From Actinomycetota bacterium (lineage in GTDB: Bacteria; Actinomycetota; Actinomycetes; Streptosporangiales; Streptosporangiaceae): a stretch of DNA of 6,974 nt. The stretch lies in the NCBI GenBank assembly GCA_003168295.1, contig PMST01000627.1:1414-8387 (forward strand), written 5' to 3'. The position numbers and the translations under genes are program-made. Below the pieces are notes generated by a model. The model was not told the origin of the DNA. It did no database searches and saw only the letters and a list, made by a program, of their open reading frames with translations. Each line of letters starts with the position of its first letter. Positions within the stretch are counted from its first letter, which is position 1. This document shows, piece after piece, positions 4,539 to 6,974 of the stretch.

Positions 4539-5804
4539 GTGCGGTTCGTTTTCACACCTCCCGCCGACCACGCGGCCGGATTGCTCAGCCTCCCGTGGTC
4601 ACAGCCGCTGGCCGAGTGGCAGGACGAGCGGCTCGTCGAGATCCGCCAGCGGGGCATCTCGCGCCACGTGGTCCGCTTCATCTACGACGACGGCGTGCTT
4701 TACGCGCTCAAGGAGCTGAGCGAGCGGCTGGCCCGGCGCGAGTACCGGGTGCTCCGGGCGCTGGCCGAGCTGAACATTCCCGCGGTCGAGGTGGTCGGGA
4801 TCGCCGTCGACCTGGACGAGGCCAACCCGCACCCCGACGGGGACGCCATCTTGGTCACCAGGTTCCTCAGCTACGCGACGACCTACCGGGCGGTTTTTTC
4901 CAACCCCCGCGGCCTGCAGGCCACCGACGGGCTGCTGGACGCACTGGTGGAATTGCTGGTCCGGCTGCACCTGTCCGGGTTCTTCTGGGGTGACTGCTCG
5001 CTGTCCAACACGCTGTACCGGCACGACGCGGGCAAGCTGGAAGCGTACCTGGTCGACGCCGAGACCAGCGAGCAGCACCCGACCCTGACCGACGGGCAGC
5101 GCCGTTATGACGTGGAGCTGGCCACCGAGCGGGTGGGCGGCGAACTGCTCGACCTGCAGGCCGGCGAGCTGCTCCCGGCCGATGTCGACCCGATCGAGAT
5201 CGCCGACGAGCTCAGCCGCCGGTATGAGTCGCTGTGGCAGGAGCTGAACCGCGAGGAGATCCTGCGCCCCGAGGAGCAGCGGTACCGGATCGCCGAGCGC
5301 CTGCACCGACTCAACGAGCTCGGCTTCGACGCGGACGAAGTCGAGCTGATCAGCACCGGGGAGGGAAACAAGCTGCGGCTGCGGACCCGGGTCGCGGAAT
5401 CCGGGCACGACTCCCGGCAGCTGTTCCTGCGGACCGGGATCGATGCCGGCGAGCACCAGGCGCGCCGGCTGCTCAACGACATGGCCGGTTTCCGCGCCTG
5501 GCTAGAGCAGAAGCAGGGCCGCCCGGTCTCCGAGGTGGTGGCGGCCAACCGCTGGCTGGAAGAGGTGTACGACCCGGTCATCGCCGCGACCCCCGAGAGC
5601 CTGCGCGACCGGCTCCCCCCCGCGGAGATCTTCCACGAGGTCCTCGAGCACCGCTGGTACATGTCGGAGGCGGCCGGCCGCGACGTCGGCACCACCGCCG
5701 CGGCCCACGACTACTTCGAGCAGGTGCTGCCGACGGCACCCGAGCCGATGGAAAGCGGCGAACCGCTGGCGTGGATGGAAAACGCCGAGCCGCTCGACCT
5801 GTAA
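4539..5804 (+). CDS. DUF4032 protein with N-terminal kinase-like domain
   Basis: 421 aa from GTG at 4539 (424 from TTG at 4530). Numbered from the TTG, residues about 45-200 look like a protein/lipopolysaccharide-kinase-like fold: the ATP lysine candidate is K61 in YALKE, a partner glutamate E71 in RREYRVLRAL, a catalytic-loop-like HLSGFFWGDCSLSNTL (H147, D155, N160), and a metal-binding-like D176 in YLVDAE. Residues about 215-380 form the DUF4032 region (RRYESLWQEL, LGFDADEVEL, EHRWYMSEAAGRDVG). The C-terminus is acidic. Substrate and role are unknown; the family is widespread in actinobacteria. GTG 4539 is preferred because the product then starts MRFVFTPPADHAAG, as I recall for homologues. 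Neither start has a good Shine-Dalgarno. It follows the dehydratase by 87 bp in the same direction, and no terminator separates them. Its stop is 3 bp from the stop of the convergent transporter gene. Confidence 0.85.
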   Translation: MRFVFTPPADHAAGLLSLPWSQPLAEWQDERLVEIRQRGISRHVVRFIYDDGVLYALKELSERLARREYRVLRALAELNIPAVEVVGIAVDLDEANPHPDGDAILVTRFLSYATTYRAVFSNPRGLQATDGLLDALVELLVRLHLSGFFWGDCSLSNTLYRHDAGKLEAYLVDAETSEQHPTLTDGQRRYDVELATERVGGELLDLQAGELLPADVDPIEIADELSRRYESLWQELNREEILRPEEQRYRIAERLHRLNELGFDADEVELISTGEGNKLRLRTRVAESGHDSRQLFLRTGIDAGEHQARRLLNDMAGFRAWLEQKQGRPVSEVVAANRWLEEVYDPVIAATPESLRDRLPPAEIFHEVLEHRWYMSEAAGRDVGTTAAAHDYFEQVLPTAPEPMESGEPLAWMENAEPLDL

Positions 5805-5807
5805 GCC

Positions 5808-6974
5808 CTACCGCGATCCGGAGGGGTATAGATCGGCGTCGGGCCCCTCCTCGGCCTCGGCGCTGGCCTCGGTGACCGGCTCTTCCTGGACGCCCTGCCT
5901 GAGCCCGCGCAGCGCCACGATGGCCGCGACCGCCATGATCCCGGCCATCACGTACAGGACCTCACGGATAGCGCCGGCGAAGTCGACGCGGAGGAACTGC
6001 GGGATGGCGGTGACGTTGCCGTTTCCGCCCTGCAGCTGGGCGATTTTGGCCGCCTGGGCCGACGCGGCCGCCGGTGGCAGGCCTTTGGCGACCAACGAGG
6101 CGGTGATCTTGGACCGGAACTCGGTCAGCAAGATCGTGCCCAAGATGGCGAACCCGAGGCTCGCGCCGTAGTTGCGGACCGTCTGGGTAATGCCGGTGGC
6201 CTCGCCGTAAGAAAACCGGGACGCCCGGTTCACCGCGTCGGTGTTGGCCTGCCCGAGCATGAGACCCATGCCCGCCCCGGCGATGACGATGTAGATCACC
6301 TGGGCCCCGGGGTGCAGGTCGGTGGCCTTCCCGGCCCACAGCGCGAACCCGACCGCCGACAGCACGCAGCCGAGCACCACCGGCCGCTTGGCCCCGATCC
6401 GGTCCAGCATCCGCCCGCCGATCTGCGCGAACACCACGAAGCCGAGGAAGAAGTACAAGATGAGCAAGCTGGCCTGCGTCGCCTTCTCCGCCAGGGAGAT
6501 CTGCCCGTACTCGCTGACGAAGAAGAACACCGGGATGAACACCATCATGACGATCAGCAAGATGACGTTCTCCACCAGAAACGGCCGGTTGGCGAAGATG
6601 CGCACGTTCATCAGCGGCGATTCGGTCCGGCGCTCGACGGCGACGAAGACGCCCAGGAGCAGGAGGCCCGCCACGATGCAGACCTCGATCGCCGGGTTGC
6701 CCCAGCCCCACAGGGAGGACTGCTGGAGGCCGAACACGCTCAGGGCCACGCCGCCGACGATCAGGGCCAGGCCGCGGTAATCCATCGGCGACGGACGATG
6801 CTCGGTGACCGGCTTGGAGATGGCGATCAGCGCCAGGGCGATGAGCGCGACGGGCACGTTAATCCAGAAGATCGCCCGCCAGGTCCACTCGAGCAGGTAG
6901 CCGCCCGCGATCGGGCCGATCGCGGTCAGGCCCCCGGCGATGCCGAAGAACAGCGCCAGGGCCCGGCCGCGGGA
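5808..6974 (-). CDS. MFS drug-exporter-like transporter, DHA2 (14-TM) type, C-terminal part
   Basis: The frame is open from the right window edge (6974) to TAG at 5810-5808: 388 residues, with the N-terminus missing. It is an integral membrane proton-driven antiporter of the EmrB/QacA-like DHA2 group. The visible part starts in GRALALFFGIAGGLTAIGPIAGGYLLEW, which holds antiporter motif C (GxxxGPxxGG) of TM5, followed by WTWRAIFWINVPVALI typical of DHA2 TM6. About nine further hydrophobic helices follow (for example LALIVGGVALSVFGL, VCIVAGLLLLGVFVAV, VILLIVMMVFIPVFFFV, VLYVMAGIMAVAAIVAL). A loop with TEFRSKITASLVAKGLPPAAA lies before the last helix, and the tail is acidic and soluble. A GTG at 6857 is internal (Val of WINVPVAL), not a start. 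The substrate cannot be told. It is convergent with the DUF4032 gene. Confidence 0.92.
   Translation of the reverse strand, partial: SRGRALALFFGIAGGLTAIGPIAGGYLLEWTWRAIFWINVPVALIALALIAISKPVTEHRPSPMDYRGLALIVGGVALSVFGLQQSSLWGWGNPAIEVCIVAGLLLLGVFVAVERRTESPLMNVRIFANRPFLVENVILLIVMMVFIPVFFFVSEYGQISLAEKATQASLLILYFFLGFVVFAQIGGRMLDRIGAKRPVVLGCVLSAVGFALWAGKATDLHPGAQVIYIVIAGAGMGLMLGQANTDAVNRASRFSYGEATGITQTVRNYGASLGFAILGTILLTEFRSKITASLVAKGLPPAAASAQAAKIAQLQGGNGNVTAIPQFLRVDFAGAIREVLYVMAGIMAVAAIVALRGLRQGVQEEPVTEASAEAEEGPDADLYPSGSR

Noticed and set aside
4599..5456. Open frame opposite the DUF4032 gene (285 codons)
   Set aside because: Shadow of the plus-strand gene; Gln/Val/Leu/Asp-rich reverse complement with no domain.
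6855..6857. GTG start of a 349-aa transporter
   Set aside because: The frame continues upstream to the window edge with TM5 motif C and the WTWRAIFWIN stretch, so this GTG is an internal Val codon.

Overview
The window is high-GC DNA from an actinomycete. Third codon positions are strongly G/C, GTG starts are used, -10 boxes fit the TAnnnT pattern, and the protein families are typical of filamentous actinobacteria. No genus can be named from the sequence alone. Two genes run off the window: a trpE-type gene at the left edge and an MFS transporter at the right edge.

Layout, left to right. (1) 1-1391, minus: 5' two-thirds of an anthranilate synthase of the fused TrpE(G) type, interrupted in frame by a Gly/Pro/Ser-rich stretch encoded by GC-rich palindromic repeats, including a 33-bp tandem duplication. 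(2) 1392-1580, minus: a complete-looking trp transcription attenuator. It has a 17-residue leader peptide with tandem Trp codons (MTTTASQQWWRRQEAAR), a 1:2 hairpin, a 3:4 intrinsic terminator with a T tract, and a possible 2:3 antiterminator. The leader peptide appears to be leaderless, with a -10-like box 7 nt before its GTG. (3) 1580-2528, minus: a decayed membrane-protein gene with at least three reading-frame breaks, ending in what looks like the tail of an alpha/beta hydrolase. Its promoter (TTGCCG-17-TATGGT) and ribosome binding site still look intact and overlap a perfect inverted repeat. (4) 2529-2796: non-coding apart from that promoter and a small inverted repeat. (5) 2797-3396, minus: a stand-alone XdhC C-terminal-domain protein with a His/Asp-rich N-terminus. 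(6) 3465-4451, plus, divergent from it: a PLP-dependent threonine/serine dehydratase carrying an in-frame 9-bp microsatellite (Val-Ser-Gly repeats), with an inverted repeat and a -10 box placed for leaderless initiation. (7) 4539-5804, plus: a DUF4032 protein with an N-terminal kinase-like fold. (8) 5808-6974, minus: the C-terminal part of a DHA2-type (14-TM) MFS exporter, convergent with the DUF4032 gene and only 3 bp from it.

The genes do not form one pathway. The best-supported regulatory unit is trpL-attenuator-trpE: scarce charged tRNA-Trp would stall the ribosome on the two Trp codons, favour the antiterminator and allow transcription into anthranilate synthase. The other genes look like ordinary chromosomal genes. 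I see no CRISPR array, integrase, transposase, tRNA or rRNA, and no convincing new multi-gene system. The points worth a second look are the leaderless trp attenuator, the repeat invasion of trpE, the repeat expansion in the dehydratase, and the pseudogene that keeps an intact control region.
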